Assembly: GCA_903939755.1 (NCBI GenBank)
Contig: CAJAII010000077.1
Coordinates: forward strand, 1-64,000
Direction: 5' to 3'
From: an uncultured Flavobacteriales bacterium
GTDB taxonomy: Bacteria > Bacteroidota > Bacteroidia > Flavobacteriales_D > Crocinitomicaceae
Length of the DNA: 64,000 nt
Made by a program: the position numbers and the translations under genes. Position 1 is the stretch's first letter; every line of letters begins with the position of its first letter. Positions 43,577 through 53,249 of the stretch are shown here, piece by piece. The notes beneath the pieces are model-generated. The model was not told the origin of the DNA and searched no databases. It worked only from the letters and a program-made list of their open reading frames with translations.

Positions 43577-43966
43577 ATGAACTTTACCTTTGGAAAGCAA
43601 TACCGATTATGCAGTAAAAAAAAAATAGAAGAGGTCTTTCAAAAAGGCAAAAAAATTCATGGCTTTCCATTTCTATCCTATCACTTAATTCAAGCAGAAG
43701 AAAATCCTTCGTTTAAGGTTTTAATAAGTGTGCCTAAAAAATTTATTAAGAAAGCGCACGATCGAAATTATATCAAACGATGCATGCGAGAAGGGATTAG
43801 AAAAAATAAAGAACTCTTAGAAGAATTGCTAATTTTGAAAGGAATTAGTGTTGATATTGCCATGGTATATATCTGCAAAGAAAGAAAAGTGGCAGATGAA
43901 ATTGAATTGAAAATCATTGATAATATAAAAAAAATAAAAAATGCGTTACAACAACTTCCTACTTAA
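43577..43966 (+). CDS. rnpA: Ribonuclease P protein component
   Basis: A 129-residue basic protein that assists the catalytic RNA of RNase P in trimming tRNA 5' ends. The N-terminal FGKQYRLCSKKKIEEVFQKGKK, VLISVPKKF and the RNR-like HDRNYIKRCMREG motif are diagnostic. It is not in the classical rpmH-rnpA-yidC setting but next to an S41 protease gene, an arrangement I recall from other Flavobacteriales. Its last 26 bases overlap that gene in another frame, suggesting translational coupling. Confidence 0.93.
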   Translation: MNFTFGKQYRLCSKKKIEEVFQKGKKIHGFPFLSYHLIQAEENPSFKVLISVPKKFIKKAHDRNYIKRCMREGIRKNKELLEELLILKGISVDIAMVYICKERKVADEIELKIIDNIKKIKNALQQLPT

Positions 43967-45587
43967 GCCGATATTTTTCAGTGCATTACTACTAATTTCT
44001 TTAGGGGCTAAAGCACAATCGAATGGGTTTGAGGTCATCAAAAGCCTAGAATTAATGGATCAGATTTACGAAAATCTAGATCTTTATTTTGTAGATGAAT
44101 TACAGCCGGGCAAATTGTCAAAAGTTGCTATAGATGCCATGCTGAAAGAACTGGATCCTTATACAGTTTATTACCATGAATCAAACATCGAGGATTACCG
44201 CTTAATGACTACCGGACAATATGGTGGGATAGGTGCACTCATAAAAAAAGTGGATGATTACACATTTATTAGTGAGCCCTATGAGGCAAATCCAGCTCAA
44301 AAAGGCGGTTTAATGGCAGGTGATAAAATCTTGGAAATTGATGGAAAAACCATGTTTAAAAAGACCACTGAACAAGTGTCTGATGCTTTAAAAGGCCCCA
44401 AAGGAACAGTGGTAAAGGTTTTGGTTGAAAGAATTAATGAGGGGAAAAAGACCATCGAGATAACAAGAGATGAAATAAAAATTCCAGATGTTCCTTATTA
44501 CGGAATAATTAAAGATAAAGTGGGTTATATTTCTTTGAGCAGTTTTACCCAAACTGCAGCCGAAGAGGTAAAAAAAGGAATCAAAGAAATGCAAAAAAAT
44601 GGGATGACTCAATTGATTTTAGATTTACGAGGAAATGGCGGAGGACTTTTGATTGAAGCGGTTAAGATCGTTAATTTCTTCGTGCCAAAAGATCAAGTGG
44701 TGGTGTTTACAAAAGGTCGAGTGAAGGAAGAAAATTATGTTTATAAAACGATGGAAGAACCTATCGCACTAGGTCTTCCGTTAATAATATTAATTGATGA
44801 AGGGTCTGCATCTGCGAGCGAAATAGTTGCTGGAAGTTTGCAAGATTTAGATAAAGCAGTAATCATAGGAGAACAAAGTTATGGCAAGGGATTGGTGCAA
44901 CGCACCTACGATTTAAAATATGGCTCTAAAGTAAAGATTACCATTGCAAAATACTATACACCTTCTGGGCGATGCGTTCAACGATTAGAATATTATGATA
45001 AAGAGTCCGGGGAAAAGCCAAAGGATATTCCCGATTCCTTATTGCGTAAATTTAAAACAAAAAATGGGCGCGAAGTAATTGATGGTCGAGGTATTGATCC
45101 AGATATTTCTATAGAGAAAGAAGAGTTGAGTCGTTTATCAGCCTTGTTGTTTACTAAAAATATTCTGTTTAATTATGCTACAGCATACCATGCTGCTAAT
45201 AAAGAAATTAAGGGGGCGGATGAATTTCGTTTAACGGAAGAAGAGTACACCGCTTTTAAAAATTATGTCATAAAGGAAAAGTTGAATTATACTTCACTGG
45301 CAGAAGAAGCGTTAATAAAAATGAAAGAAGCCGCTGAAAAGGAAGGTGTTTTTGACGAAATAAAAATGGAATACGAAAAAACGCTGGAAAAAATCAGCCC
45401 AAACCAAGCGGTTGATTTAGAAAAAAAGCGGCAAGAAATCATTGAATTACTAGAAAATGAAATTGTTTCAAGGTATTATTATCAAAAAGGCAGAACTATT
45501 AATTCCTTTCAGCACGATCCTGTGGTAATAAAAGCCATTGAAACTGCCATTAATAAAGTGGCTTACGATGCCATTTTGAAAAATTAA
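43941..45587 (+). CDS. S41 family C-terminal processing protease
   Basis: A 548-residue exported CtpA-like protease. Residues 1-25 form a signal peptide (ending GAKAQ). A PDZ domain (about 85-170, with the carboxylate-binding GGIG segment) selects C-terminal tails. The S41 core has nucleophile serine in DEGSASASE (near 289) and general-base lysine in GEQSYGKGLVQ (near 316). A C-terminal helical extension follows. It acts in the periplasm on envelope proteins. The start at 43941 lies inside rnpA, but the next methionine would remove the signal peptide, so the overlap looks real. Confidence 0.9.
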   Translation: MRYNNFLLKPIFFSALLLISLGAKAQSNGFEVIKSLELMDQIYENLDLYFVDELQPGKLSKVAIDAMLKELDPYTVYYHESNIEDYRLMTTGQYGGIGALIKKVDDYTFISEPYEANPAQKGGLMAGDKILEIDGKTMFKKTTEQVSDALKGPKGTVVKVLVERINEGKKTIEITRDEIKIPDVPYYGIIKDKVGYISLSSFTQTAAEEVKKGIKEMQKNGMTQLILDLRGNGGGLLIEAVKIVNFFVPKDQVVVFTKGRVKEENYVYKTMEEPIALGLPLIILIDEGSASASEIVAGSLQDLDKAVIIGEQSYGKGLVQRTYDLKYGSKVKITIAKYYTPSGRCVQRLEYYDKESGEKPKDIPDSLLRKFKTKNGREVIDGRGIDPDISIEKEELSRLSALLFTKNILFNYATAYHAANKEIKGADEFRLTEEEYTAFKNYVIKEKLNYTSLAEEALIKMKEAAEKEGVFDEIKMEYEKTLEKISPNQAVDLEKKRQEIIELLENEIVSRYYYQKGRTINSFQHDPVVIKAIETAINKVAYDAILKN

Positions 45588-45596
45588 TAACGAAGG

Positions 45597-47048
45597 GTGA
45601 AGGCGACCAGAAAATTATTGTCCACAAATACAACGAATAAGATACACTTTTGGCTTATAGCGCTAATGCTTATAGGAATTGTGGGGAGCAAGTTTCTGAT
45701 GTCTATAACGATGATGTTATGTGTTGCTAATTTATTGTTGGAGGCTGATTTTAAAAATTATTGGCAAAGAATAATAAACAATCGGTTACTGCACTTACTA
45801 ATTGCTTTTTATCTTTTACATGCTATAAGCCTTCTTTGGAGCGATAACATATCATACGGATTAAACGATTTAAGAATAAAAGCGCCATTGTTTGTTGTTT
45901 CAATTATTCTCATTGCAAAGCCCATCATTAAATCAGATCATGCAAAGCTTTATTTACTTTTGATTTTGAGTTTGTTGGTGACCTCTGTTATTAACTTCTG
46001 CCATTACCAATTTTTATTAAATGCCCACTTAGCAAAAGATATTCGAGAACTATCTTTGTTTGGATCCCATATTCGATATGGTATATTACTCGCTATGGGG
46101 ATTGGAATTTGTTTGTTTTTATGTCGGGAGTTTAAGCGATTTTCAATCGGTTTAATTAGTTGTGCCGCTTGGTTTATGTTTTACACTTATTATAGCCAAA
46201 TTTTGTCTGGAATACTTTCATTACTAGTAGTTTTTATACTTTATGCAATACTATACTTTCGAGAAAAAAAATGGGTGCTAATTAGTGGAGGGCTCATCTG
46301 CCTAACCCTCTTAATGGTGACAATTGGATTTCTTTTTAGCAATGAAAAGGAAATAATCAGCCCCATAAGTCAATCAAGCGAACTCAAGGATGCTTGGAAT
46401 AAAAGATCCAGCATTTCTTTTGACAGCCTTGATTTAAAAAGGCAGCCCTTACAGATAACCTTAACAAGGTATTTAGCATCGAAAGATTTACTGCCAAACA
46501 AGAACGGGGTAAACGAACTAGATGAAGATGATGTACATAATATTGAAAATGGATTTGCGGATATACGCGAAACTGGATTCGGATTTAGTGCGCGATTATA
46601 TGGATTAAGGTATCAAATTCATCACGCTGGTAATCCAAATGGACATTCACTATTACAACGGATTGAATCTTGGAAAACAGCAGGGCAAATAATAAAAGAA
46701 AATTGGATCTTTGGTGTTGGCGCCGGAGATGTTGCCGATATATTTGAACAAAAATATAAGGAGAATAAATCCCTGCTAATTGCAGAAAATAGAATTCGTG
46801 CTCACAATTCTTTTTTAACCTATTGGCTAAGTTTTGGGGTGGCAGGGCTGATTTTATTTTCCTACATCCAATATTCATTATTTCAAGTAGAATGGAGAAA
46901 TGTAAATTATTTAGGCTTATTATTTATTGGACTTTCTCTTATTTCTTTTCTATTGGAAGATGCATTAGAAACACAAACTGGCGTTACATTTTTTGCTTTT
47001 TTCTATTCCTTTTATGCATCAAAAGATGCGTCACTAAAGTCCAATTAA
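45597..47048 (+). CDS. O-antigen ligase family (Wzy_C) membrane protein
   Basis: A 483-residue protein with about 10-12 transmembrane helices and a large loop (about 250-360). The Wzy_C/WaaL-like motif lies at the loop-helix junction (HSLLQRIESWKTAG, then NWIFGVGAGD), followed by AHNSFLTYWLSFG. The superfamily joins polysaccharide chains to lipid A core or protein, or polymerises repeat units. The start is GTG at 45597, 9 bases after the protease stop. The nearest glycan genes are the GT9 and MBOAT clusters, not adjacent. Ligase versus polymerase cannot be separated from sequence. Confidence 0.8.
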   Translation: MKATRKLLSTNTTNKIHFWLIALMLIGIVGSKFLMSITMMLCVANLLLEADFKNYWQRIINNRLLHLLIAFYLLHAISLLWSDNISYGLNDLRIKAPLFVVSIILIAKPIIKSDHAKLYLLLILSLLVTSVINFCHYQFLLNAHLAKDIRELSLFGSHIRYGILLAMGIGICLFLCREFKRFSIGLISCAAWFMFYTYYSQILSGILSLLVVFILYAILYFREKKWVLISGGLICLTLLMVTIGFLFSNEKEIISPISQSSELKDAWNKRSSISFDSLDLKRQPLQITLTRYLASKDLLPNKNGVNELDEDDVHNIENGFADIRETGFGFSARLYGLRYQIHHAGNPNGHSLLQRIESWKTAGQIIKENWIFGVGAGDVADIFEQKYKENKSLLIAENRIRAHNSFLTYWLSFGVAGLILFSYIQYSLFQVEWRNVNYLGLLFIGLSLISFLLEDALETQTGVTFFAFFYSFYASKDASLKSN

Positions 47049-47073
47049 TCTTTTTTAATTACCTTCGTCAGCG

Positions 47074-47973
47074 ATGTCAATTGAAGTAAAAAATCTTTTT
47101 AAATATTACGGTGAGCAAGCTGCTGTAAATAACATTTCATTTTCTGTAAAAAAAGGCGAAATTGTTGGGTTTTTAGGGCCTAATGGTGCTGGGAAATCAA
47201 CCACAATGAAAATCATTAGTGGCTTTATTCCTTCAGATCAGGGTGAAGTTACCGTGTGTGGACTAAAAGTCGATGTTGATAATTTAGAAACCAGAAAGTT
47301 AATTGGGTATTTACCTGAAAATAATCCTTTATACCTCGACATGTATGTAAAGGAATACCTTGAATTTGTTGGCGGAATTTACAAAATATCCAAGTTGAAA
47401 AGCAGGGTAAATGACATGATTGATGCCGTAGGCTTAGGACTAGAGCAAAATAAAAAAATTGGTGCCTTATCGAAAGGGTATCGGCAACGCGTCGGATTAG
47501 CACAGGCGATCATTCACGATCCTCAAGTGCTTATTCTTGATGAACCTACTTCTGGTTTAGATCCTAATCAATTGGTTGAAATCCGTGAGTTAATTTGTTC
47601 GATTGGAAAAGAAAAAACGGTAATGCTATCTACACATATTATGCAAGAGGTAGAGGCAATTTGTGATCGAATCGTTATCATAAATAAAGGCGCTATCGTT
47701 GCAAATGACAAAACACTCAATTTACAAGAAACAAAAGGGGAACAAACGGTATATGTTGAATTTGATCAGCCAATCGCTAAGAGTCAATTAACAAGTATTC
47801 CCGGAGTCAAAAAAGTAGAGGCGATTAAAAATGGCTGGCTATTAGGTTCCGATATTGATATTGATTTACGGAAAGAGATGGCACAATTCGCCCAAAAGAA
47901 AGGTTGGTTAATCCTCACCTTAACCATTGAAAAAAAGACCCTAGAAGACGTGTTTAAAAACCTAACGAAATAA
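47074..47973 (+). CDS. gldA: Gliding-motility ABC transporter ATPase GldA
   Basis: A 299-residue ABC ATPase. Walker A is GPNGAGKST (35-43), the signature [13 protein letters not shown], Walker [14 protein letters not shown], and the switch histidine lies in LSTHI. The closest match by overall sequence is GldA, which in Flavobacterium works with membrane subunits GldF and GldG in gliding motility; here gldF/gldG are not adjacent. The C-terminal 85 residues form the usual regulatory extension (VYVEFDQPI). Gliding itself cannot be inferred from this gene alone. It precedes tyrS by 2 bases. Confidence 0.87.
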   Translation: MSIEVKNLFKYYGEQAAVNNISFSVKKGEIVGFLGPNGAGKSTTMKIISGFIPSDQGEVTVCGLKVDVDNLETRKLIGYLPENNPLYLDMYVKEYLEFVGGIYKISKLKSRVNDMIDAVGLGLEQNKKIGALSKGYRQRVGLAQAIIHDPQVLILDEPTSGLDPNQLVEIRELICSIGKEKTVMLSTHIMQEVEAICDRIVIINKGAIVANDKTLNLQETKGEQTVYVEFDQPIAKSQLTSIPGVKKVEAIKNGWLLGSDIDIDLRKEMAQFAQKKGWLILTLTIEKKTLEDVFKNLTK

Positions 47974-47975
47974 AA

Positions 47976-49259
47976 ATGCCATCAAATTTTATTGAAGAAT
48001 TACGTTGGAGAGGAATGATTCATGATATCATGCCTGGTACCGAAAAAGCACTGAATGAGAAAATGTCAAGCGGCTATATTGGTTTTGATCCAACTGCTGA
48101 CTCACTGCATGTAGGGCACCTGGTACAAATCATGACGCTAGTTCATTTTCAACTTGCAGGGCACAAGCCCTATGCATTGGTTGGAGGTGCAACAGGAATG
48201 GTTGGTGATCCTTCAGGAAAATCCAAAGAAAGAAATTTATTAAATGCGGAAACGCTTAATCATAATGTAGCCTGTGTTAAAGAACAATTGGAAAAGTTTT
48301 TACGCTTTGGTAGTGATGCCAATGCGGCAGAAATGGTAAATAATTACGATTGGTTTAAAGATTTTTCGTTTCTAGATTTTATTCGTGATGTGGGGAAACA
48401 CATTTCAATAAATTACATGCTGTCTAAAGATTCGGTAAAATCCCGATTGGAAACAGGGCTTTCTTTTACAGAATTTAGCTACCAATTAGTGCAAGGCTAC
48501 GATTTTTACTATTTAAATGAACATAAAAATTGCATCTTACAATTGGGCGGTTCCGATCAATGGGGTAATATTGTCACAGGGACAGAATTAATTCGTCGAA
48601 AGTCTGGAAAGGAAGCTTATGCTGTTACCACTCCACTCATCACAAAAGCAGATGGTACTAAATTTGGTAAAACAGAAGGGGGTAGCGTTTGGCTTGACCC
48701 CTTAAAAACATCACCGTATCAATTTTATCAGTTTTGGCTCAATGCCAGTGATTTAGATGCCGAAAATTACATTCGCATTTTTACATTGAAGTCTAAAAGC
48801 CAAATAGAAGAAATTATTGCTTTGCATGAAGAGGCGCCACATTTAAGAGTGCTCCAGAAAGAATTGGCAGAAGACATTACACTTAGAGTTCACGGCCAAG
48901 AAGATCTAAACAATGCCATTATTGCATCAAACATCTTATTTGGAAAGTCTACCTCAGCTGATTTAATGGGATTAAATGAGCAAGATTTTCTAAGTATATT
49001 TGAAGGGGTTCCACAAGTAACTATTCCAACAAGTGACTTAAACAATGGTTTGTCAATTGTGGATGCCTTGGCCTCAAAATCAGGATTTTTATCTTCCAAT
49101 GGCGAAGCAAGAAGAGAATTAAAGGCGAATGCCATTTCTGTCAATAAAGAAAAGGTAAACGAAGACTTTCTATTAACTAGTAAGGATTTAATTCAAGGTA
49201 AATTCATCCTCTTAGGAAAAGGAAAGAAAACAAACTACATCCTTAAAATAAGCAATTGA
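47976..49259 (+). CDS. tyrS: Tyrosyl-tRNA synthetase
   Basis: A 427-residue class I synthetase that charges tRNA-Tyr. The N-terminal [15 protein letters not shown] contains the HIGH-type motif (HVGH), [12 protein letters not shown] binds tyrosine, and KFGKT is the KMSKS-type loop. A C-terminal S4-like RNA-binding domain (about 355-427) completes the protein. Length is typical of bacterial TyrRS. Its stop is one base from that of the convergent queA, leaving no room for a terminator between them. Confidence 0.96.
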   Translation: MPSNFIEELRWRGMIHDIMPGTEKALNEKMSSGYIGFDPTADSLHVGHLVQIMTLVHFQLAGHKPYALVGGATGMVGDPSGKSKERNLLNAETLNHNVACVKEQLEKFLRFGSDANAAEMVNNYDWFKDFSFLDFIRDVGKHISINYMLSKDSVKSRLETGLSFTEFSYQLVQGYDFYYLNEHKNCILQLGGSDQWGNIVTGTELIRRKSGKEAYAVTTPLITKADGTKFGKTEGGSVWLDPLKTSPYQFYQFWLNASDLDAENYIRIFTLKSKSQIEEIIALHEEAPHLRVLQKELAEDITLRVHGQEDLNNAIIASNILFGKSTSADLMGLNEQDFLSIFEGVPQVTIPTSDLNNGLSIVDALASKSGFLSSNGEARRELKANAISVNKEKVNEDFLLTSKDLIQGKFILLGKGKKTNYILKISN

Positions 49260-49260
49260 T

Positions 49261-50319
49261 TTATAAAATCAACATGGCATCGCCGTACGAATAGAATCTA
49301 TATTTTTCTTTGATCGCTTCTTGATACGCCTTCATCATTAAATCATGCCCACAAAATGCAGAAATCATCATTAATAAGGTGGAAAGTGGTGTGTGAAAAT
49401 TGGTGATTAGGCTATCTGCGATCGAGAATTCATACGGTGGGAAGATGAATTTATTTGTCCATCCGTTAAAGGGCTTCAAATCTCCAGTTGTGGAAACAGA
49501 CGTTTCAATAGTGCGCATTGAGGTCGTTCCAATTGCACAAACTCTTTTTTTATTTTTTTTAGCTTCATTCACAATTCGTACCGCATCTTCTCCCACTATC
49601 GCTTGTTCCGAATCCATTTTATGCTTTGTTAAATCCTCCACTTCTACAGATCTAAAAGTACCTAAGCCCACATGAAGAGTGACTTCAGCAAAATTAATTC
49701 CTTTTAGTTCAAGTCTTTTTAATAATTCTCGAGAGAAATGAAGGCCTGCGGTTGGAGCAGCAACTGCACCTTCTTCTTTAGAATATATGGTTTGATATCG
49801 TTCCTCATCAGATGCTTCTACCGCTCTTTTTATGTATTTTGGCAATGGTGTTTCACCAAGCTCTGTAATTTTAGCCTTAAATTCTTCGTAAGGCCCGTCA
49901 AACAAAAACCGTAGCGTTCTTCCACGAGAGGTGGTATTATCAATTACCTCAGCAACCAATGAATCATCGTCCCCAAAATATAATTTATTTCCAATTCTAA
50001 TTTTTCGTGCTGGATCAACAAGTACATCCCACAAAAGACTTTCACGATTTAATTCACGCAACAAAAAAACCTCAATTTTCGCGCCTGTCTTTTCTTTATT
50101 ACCATACATTCTTGCTGGAAAAACTTTGGTGTTATTCATGATCATAACATCCCCTTCGCTGAAATAATTCAAAACATCTTTAAATAATTTATGCTCAATC
50201 TTGCCTGTTTTGCGATGAATTACCATTAACCTAGCCTCATCACGATTTTCAGATGGATATTCTGCTATTAATTCTTCAGGTAATTCGAAGCTAAACTCCG
50301 ATAATTTCATTTTGCTCAT
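49261..50319 (-). CDS. queA: S-adenosylmethionine:tRNA ribosyltransferase-isomerase
   Basis: A 352-residue enzyme that transfers and isomerises the ribosyl part of SAM onto 7-deazaguanine-modified tRNA, making epoxyqueuosine. The N-terminal [12 protein letters not shown], the [14 protein letters not shown] stretch, the [13 protein letters not shown] motif and the THKMDSEQ and [11 protein letters not shown] segments are diagnostic. The ATG at 50319 is used; a second ATG three codons later is equally possible. It is a single gene with a well-formed promoter upstream. No other queuosine gene is in the window. Confidence 0.95.
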   Translation of the reverse strand: MSKMKLSEFSFELPEELIAEYPSENRDEARLMVIHRKTGKIEHKLFKDVLNYFSEGDVMIMNNTKVFPARMYGNKEKTGAKIEVFLLRELNRESLLWDVLVDPARKIRIGNKLYFGDDDSLVAEVIDNTTSRGRTLRFLFDGPYEEFKAKITELGETPLPKYIKRAVEASDEERYQTIYSKEEGAVAAPTAGLHFSRELLKRLELKGINFAEVTLHVGLGTFRSVEVEDLTKHKMDSEQAIVGEDAVRIVNEAKKNKKRVCAIGTTSMRTIETSVSTTGDLKPFNGWTNKFIFPPYEFSIADSLITNFHTPLSTLLMMISAFCGHDLMMKAYQEAIKEKYRFYSYGDAMLIL

Positions 50320-50354
50320 ACCAATTGTTTAAGGTCGTTTTTATTTGACGAATG

Positions 50355-50386
50355 CAAAGATACACTATCCGAACCCCATTTGTCAA
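50355..50386 (-). promoter_or_regulatory. Promoter of queA (TTG-N21-TATCTTTG, minus strand)
   Basis: On the minus strand TTG (50386-50384) precedes a perfect TATCTTTG (50362-50355) by 21 bases. The leader to the ATG at 50319 is about 28 bases. Confidence 0.7.
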
Positions 50387-50488
50387 GGAAATCACTATGT
50401 TTTATGAATATCATTTTGATTTTTGACGAATAACTATACAAAAATGTAAAATGGCAGGTTGGAATAAATGATAGACTAGACTAAAAAA

Positions 50489-51925
50489 TCAAGGGATTTT
50501 TAATTTTTGACCTGTGCGTATTATGTCACTCTTCAAGTTGTTTTTCCTTTTTAATGCCGCTACGGTAACATGATATTTCTGAGCAATTCGGGATAAAGTA
50601 TCTCCCGATTTTACTGTATATGTTTTTACTACTGGCTTTTTTTTGGGTGGGGTTCTTTCTTGTACTTTAACTACTTGTATGGTATCAATATTCTGATAAA
50701 TTTTTCCAACTATTTCTAATGAGGAAATGGTTGGACTTGCCTTAATTTTCAATAAGGTGTTTTCAAAGGATTCAAAAATCTTTTCTCCTTTCAAATGATA
50801 GCCCTTCGTGTTTAGATGAATCCCGTCTTTTTGAGCATATCCGAGTTCATTCCATGTTCTTATAGTCCCTAATCCTCCTGATAAATCATACCAATTCCAA
50901 AACAAACAATTGTTTGCCCGGGCTATCGAGTCCATTAAATCTCTAAAAATAGGTCCTGCGGTTATCACATGGCCTTTGTAAAACAAATCTTGAGTTGAAG
51001 TTAAAACAACTAGTACCTCAGGACTTATTGTCTTTATTTTTGTGATTGCTTTTTGCACCTGACCGACCAAACTAGGGTCAATTTTATTGGTATACAAAAT
51101 GTCATTTGTGCCGAAATCAAGAAAGACAATGTCGGGCTCAATTATCGGTAATTGTTCCTCCAGTTTATCTAACACTAATATCGACCTTATCGCTGCAGCA
51201 CCAACACCTGTTGAGTGGTAAATCACCCCTTGATCTGCTATTTTTTCGATGTTAAAACCATAAAATGTAAAGTGTTTTCCAGGAGAACACACGACTTTAA
51301 TACTAATTGAACTTAGTGATTTAGGACAAGAAACCACTAGCCCATAATCAGTTTGCTTAACCTTGGAACTATCTACTAATAGATTAATGGAATCCGCCCA
51401 AATGCTAAATTCCCCAACAGAGCCATCTTTTTCATAAAATAAATATAATAGACTGTTTTCTGTTTCTAACTTCGATTTAAATTTAAAATTAAGTGCTGCA
51501 CTAGGCGATTTTGTGTCCACAGACATCCCGCAAACACCCAGTGGAATTTCTTTTCGGCCCTGAAAACTTTTGACATACGCCCATGAACCAACAAACGTTG
51601 ACTCGTAGTTTACAGAAGAATATGTATTTGCTGCACCATAATTAAAAATCAGCCCCCTGCCTCCATTTCCATATTTCTCCTGAAATTTTTCCCTTGCAAC
51701 GGTTGTTGGAATCTCTGCTTGAATATGACTTCCTCCATAATGCACAAAAACCAATTTTTCATTGGACGTGTTCTCAAAATGAGATTTAAGTTTTTGAGCT
51801 ACCTCATTAGAATAAAACTGAATGTAATTATGGCTGGAGTCGAGTTTCAAGCCCGCTGGATAAGACTGCGCATTTAAATAAGATCCGAGGAAAAAGAATA
51901 GAAAAAACAACAGTTTATTTTTCAA
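50489..51925 (-). CDS. SGNH hydrolase-like protein with C-terminal LysM domain
   Basis: A 478-residue exported protein. Signal peptide 1-19 (ending LNAQ), then an SGNH/GDSL-type domain: candidate nucleophile S66 in HYGGSHIQAE (the usual GDS reads GGS), LDFGTNDILY as the block III Gly/Asn site, and KDGIHLNTKGY as the Asp-x-x-His block. Residues 432-478 are a LysM domain (YTVKSGDTLSRIAQKYHV) that binds peptidoglycan. It is last in a three-gene cluster with AlgJ- and AlgI-like genes, suggesting an acetyl transferase or esterase acting on a cell-wall or surface glycan. Which polymer is modified is unknown. Confidence 0.83.
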   Translation of the reverse strand: MKNKLLFFLFFFLGSYLNAQSYPAGLKLDSSHNYIQFYSNEVAQKLKSHFENTSNEKLVFVHYGGSHIQAEIPTTVAREKFQEKYGNGGRGLIFNYGAANTYSSVNYESTFVGSWAYVKSFQGRKEIPLGVCGMSVDTKSPSAALNFKFKSKLETENSLLYLFYEKDGSVGEFSIWADSINLLVDSSKVKQTDYGLVVSCPKSLSSISIKVVCSPGKHFTFYGFNIEKIADQGVIYHSTGVGAAAIRSILVLDKLEEQLPIIEPDIVFLDFGTNDILYTNKIDPSLVGQVQKAITKIKTISPEVLVVLTSTQDLFYKGHVITAGPIFRDLMDSIARANNCLFWNWYDLSGGLGTIRTWNELGYAQKDGIHLNTKGYHLKGEKIFESFENTLLKIKASPTISSLEIVGKIYQNIDTIQVVKVQERTPPKKKPVVKTYTVKSGDTLSRIAQKYHVTVAALKRKNNLKSDIIRTGQKLKIP

Positions 51926-51926
51926 T

Positions 51927-53249
51927 TCAATTTGTTTTTAGAGTGTCCTTTACTGGCCTGGCAACTTTATTGGAGTCAGACACTGGCGCCTTGTATTTTG
52001 GGACCCCACTGTTGGTTGCTAAGCGTCGCATCATATTAATTGTTCCTTGGCTCTGCGCACCATACATTCCCATTGCAAAGATTAAATCATTGATTTTGTT
52101 TTGCTCAATCAATTGTAAAAGATTGTGGTTTGAATAACGGAAATCAAGCACGTAAATCTCTTCATAATGACTAATTAGATAAACGGCAAAGGCATTTCCC
52201 ATTGAGTTTTTTATGACCACTGCCTTTTTACCGTTTTTTACAGAGGTCGTTATTTTAATTAATGGGGCATCACCTCCTAAAAAAGTCAAATAGGTATTTC
52301 CACCGCTACATGCGTGGGAAAAAACATTAGCTTTCGTTGGATGATCGAAATTGTTAGCACCATAACGAATAGCCGTAGTTGTAACATTAGGAACGTAATA
52401 AACCATTGTGTCTGGATTCGCTTTCACAGAAGGGTCACGAGTTAACTGATAAAGAGACCCAAGAAAATTATACTTAATTCTTTTTTCCATTTTGTTTCGA
52501 TCAACAGGTGTAAATCCAGCGCCGCGACAAAAAGCAACATAAGCATAATAAGCCCCTATTGCATTCCAATGATGATCTGTACTAAAATACATTTTCTCAT
52601 TAGCATGCTTATCTAATTCATTGAAGACATCGCAAAATATAGCTCCACTGAGGGAGTTTTTTATTGCTAGCAAGGTTTCTTTATTTTGACCGTTATATTT
52701 TCTAAATTTAAGGGCCGGAATAAAGGCCGAAGAAAGTGGTGCAACCGCAGATAGCACTCTTGTTCTCCCTCTTAATTTTTCAGCATATTCATTGAGCATG
52801 GCTGCAAAAACGCGGGACATTTTAGGGCTACCCCCACCTACCGGATAGACGCTGCCATCAAGAATCAGCAAACTACCTGAGTACGCTTCTTCAAAGTCAT
52901 CTTTGAAATTCATTTTTGCATGAGTAGTATCCTCCTCATTTTTTTTATTGGATGATTGTTTTTTTCCTATAAATATTTTTTCCTGATTTTTGAAGTGAAT
53001 TCCTTTGGAAGCATGAAAAATCTCAGCCATCGAAATAAAGTTATTTCTGAAGGGAAAATGGTCATCCACAAAATCATCGACACTATGAGACCAAGAACCA
53101 TTTAAATAAGTGTCAAAAGTTAATTCTGCCAATACTGCCAATTTTCTTTTCTCCCCTAGGGAAACTTTCTGCTTAGGCGTAAATAGATAAAAAGAATACA
53201 TCCCTACCAAGGCAACTAAAAACAAGATTGAATTAATTTTATTTATCAT
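51927..53249 (-). CDS. AlgJ/AlgX-like DHHW O-acetyltransferase-like protein
   Basis: A 440-residue protein with an N-terminal signal anchor (5-24) and an exported SGNH-like domain carrying the diagnostic DHHW motif (225-228) that gives the family its name. In alginate O-acetylation, AlgJ takes acetyl groups passed by the MBOAT protein AlgI and moves them toward AlgX. The candidate nucleophile region is around FSHACSGGNTY. A lysine/glutamate-rich loop (97-112) is inserted after the first strand region. The 1-base spacing to the neighbours on both sides argues for strict co-expression. Confidence 0.85.
   Translation of the reverse strand: MINKINSILFLVALVGMYSFYLFTPKQKVSLGEKRKLAVLAELTFDTYLNGSWSHSVDDFVDDHFPFRNNFISMAEIFHASKGIHFKNQEKIFIGKKQSSNKKNEEDTTHAKMNFKDDFEEAYSGSLLILDGSVYPVGGGSPKMSRVFAAMLNEYAEKLRGRTRVLSAVAPLSSAFIPALKFRKYNGQNKETLLAIKNSLSGAIFCDVFNELDKHANEKMYFSTDHHWNAIGAYYAYVAFCRGAGFTPVDRNKMEKRIKYNFLGSLYQLTRDPSVKANPDTMVYYVPNVTTTAIRYGANNFDHPTKANVFSHACSGGNTYLTFLGGDAPLIKITTSVKNGKKAVVIKNSMGNAFAVYLISHYEEIYVLDFRYSNHNLLQLIEQNKINDLIFAMGMYGAQSQGTINMMRRLATNSGVPKYKAPVSDSNKVARPVKDTLKTN

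Noticed and set aside
50483-50503. Hairpin AAAAATC-AAGG-GATTTTT at the 3' end of the SGNH-LysM gene
   Set aside because: The stem is almost entirely A/T, overlaps the stop codon and lacks a clear following T tract on either strand; too weak to call a terminator.
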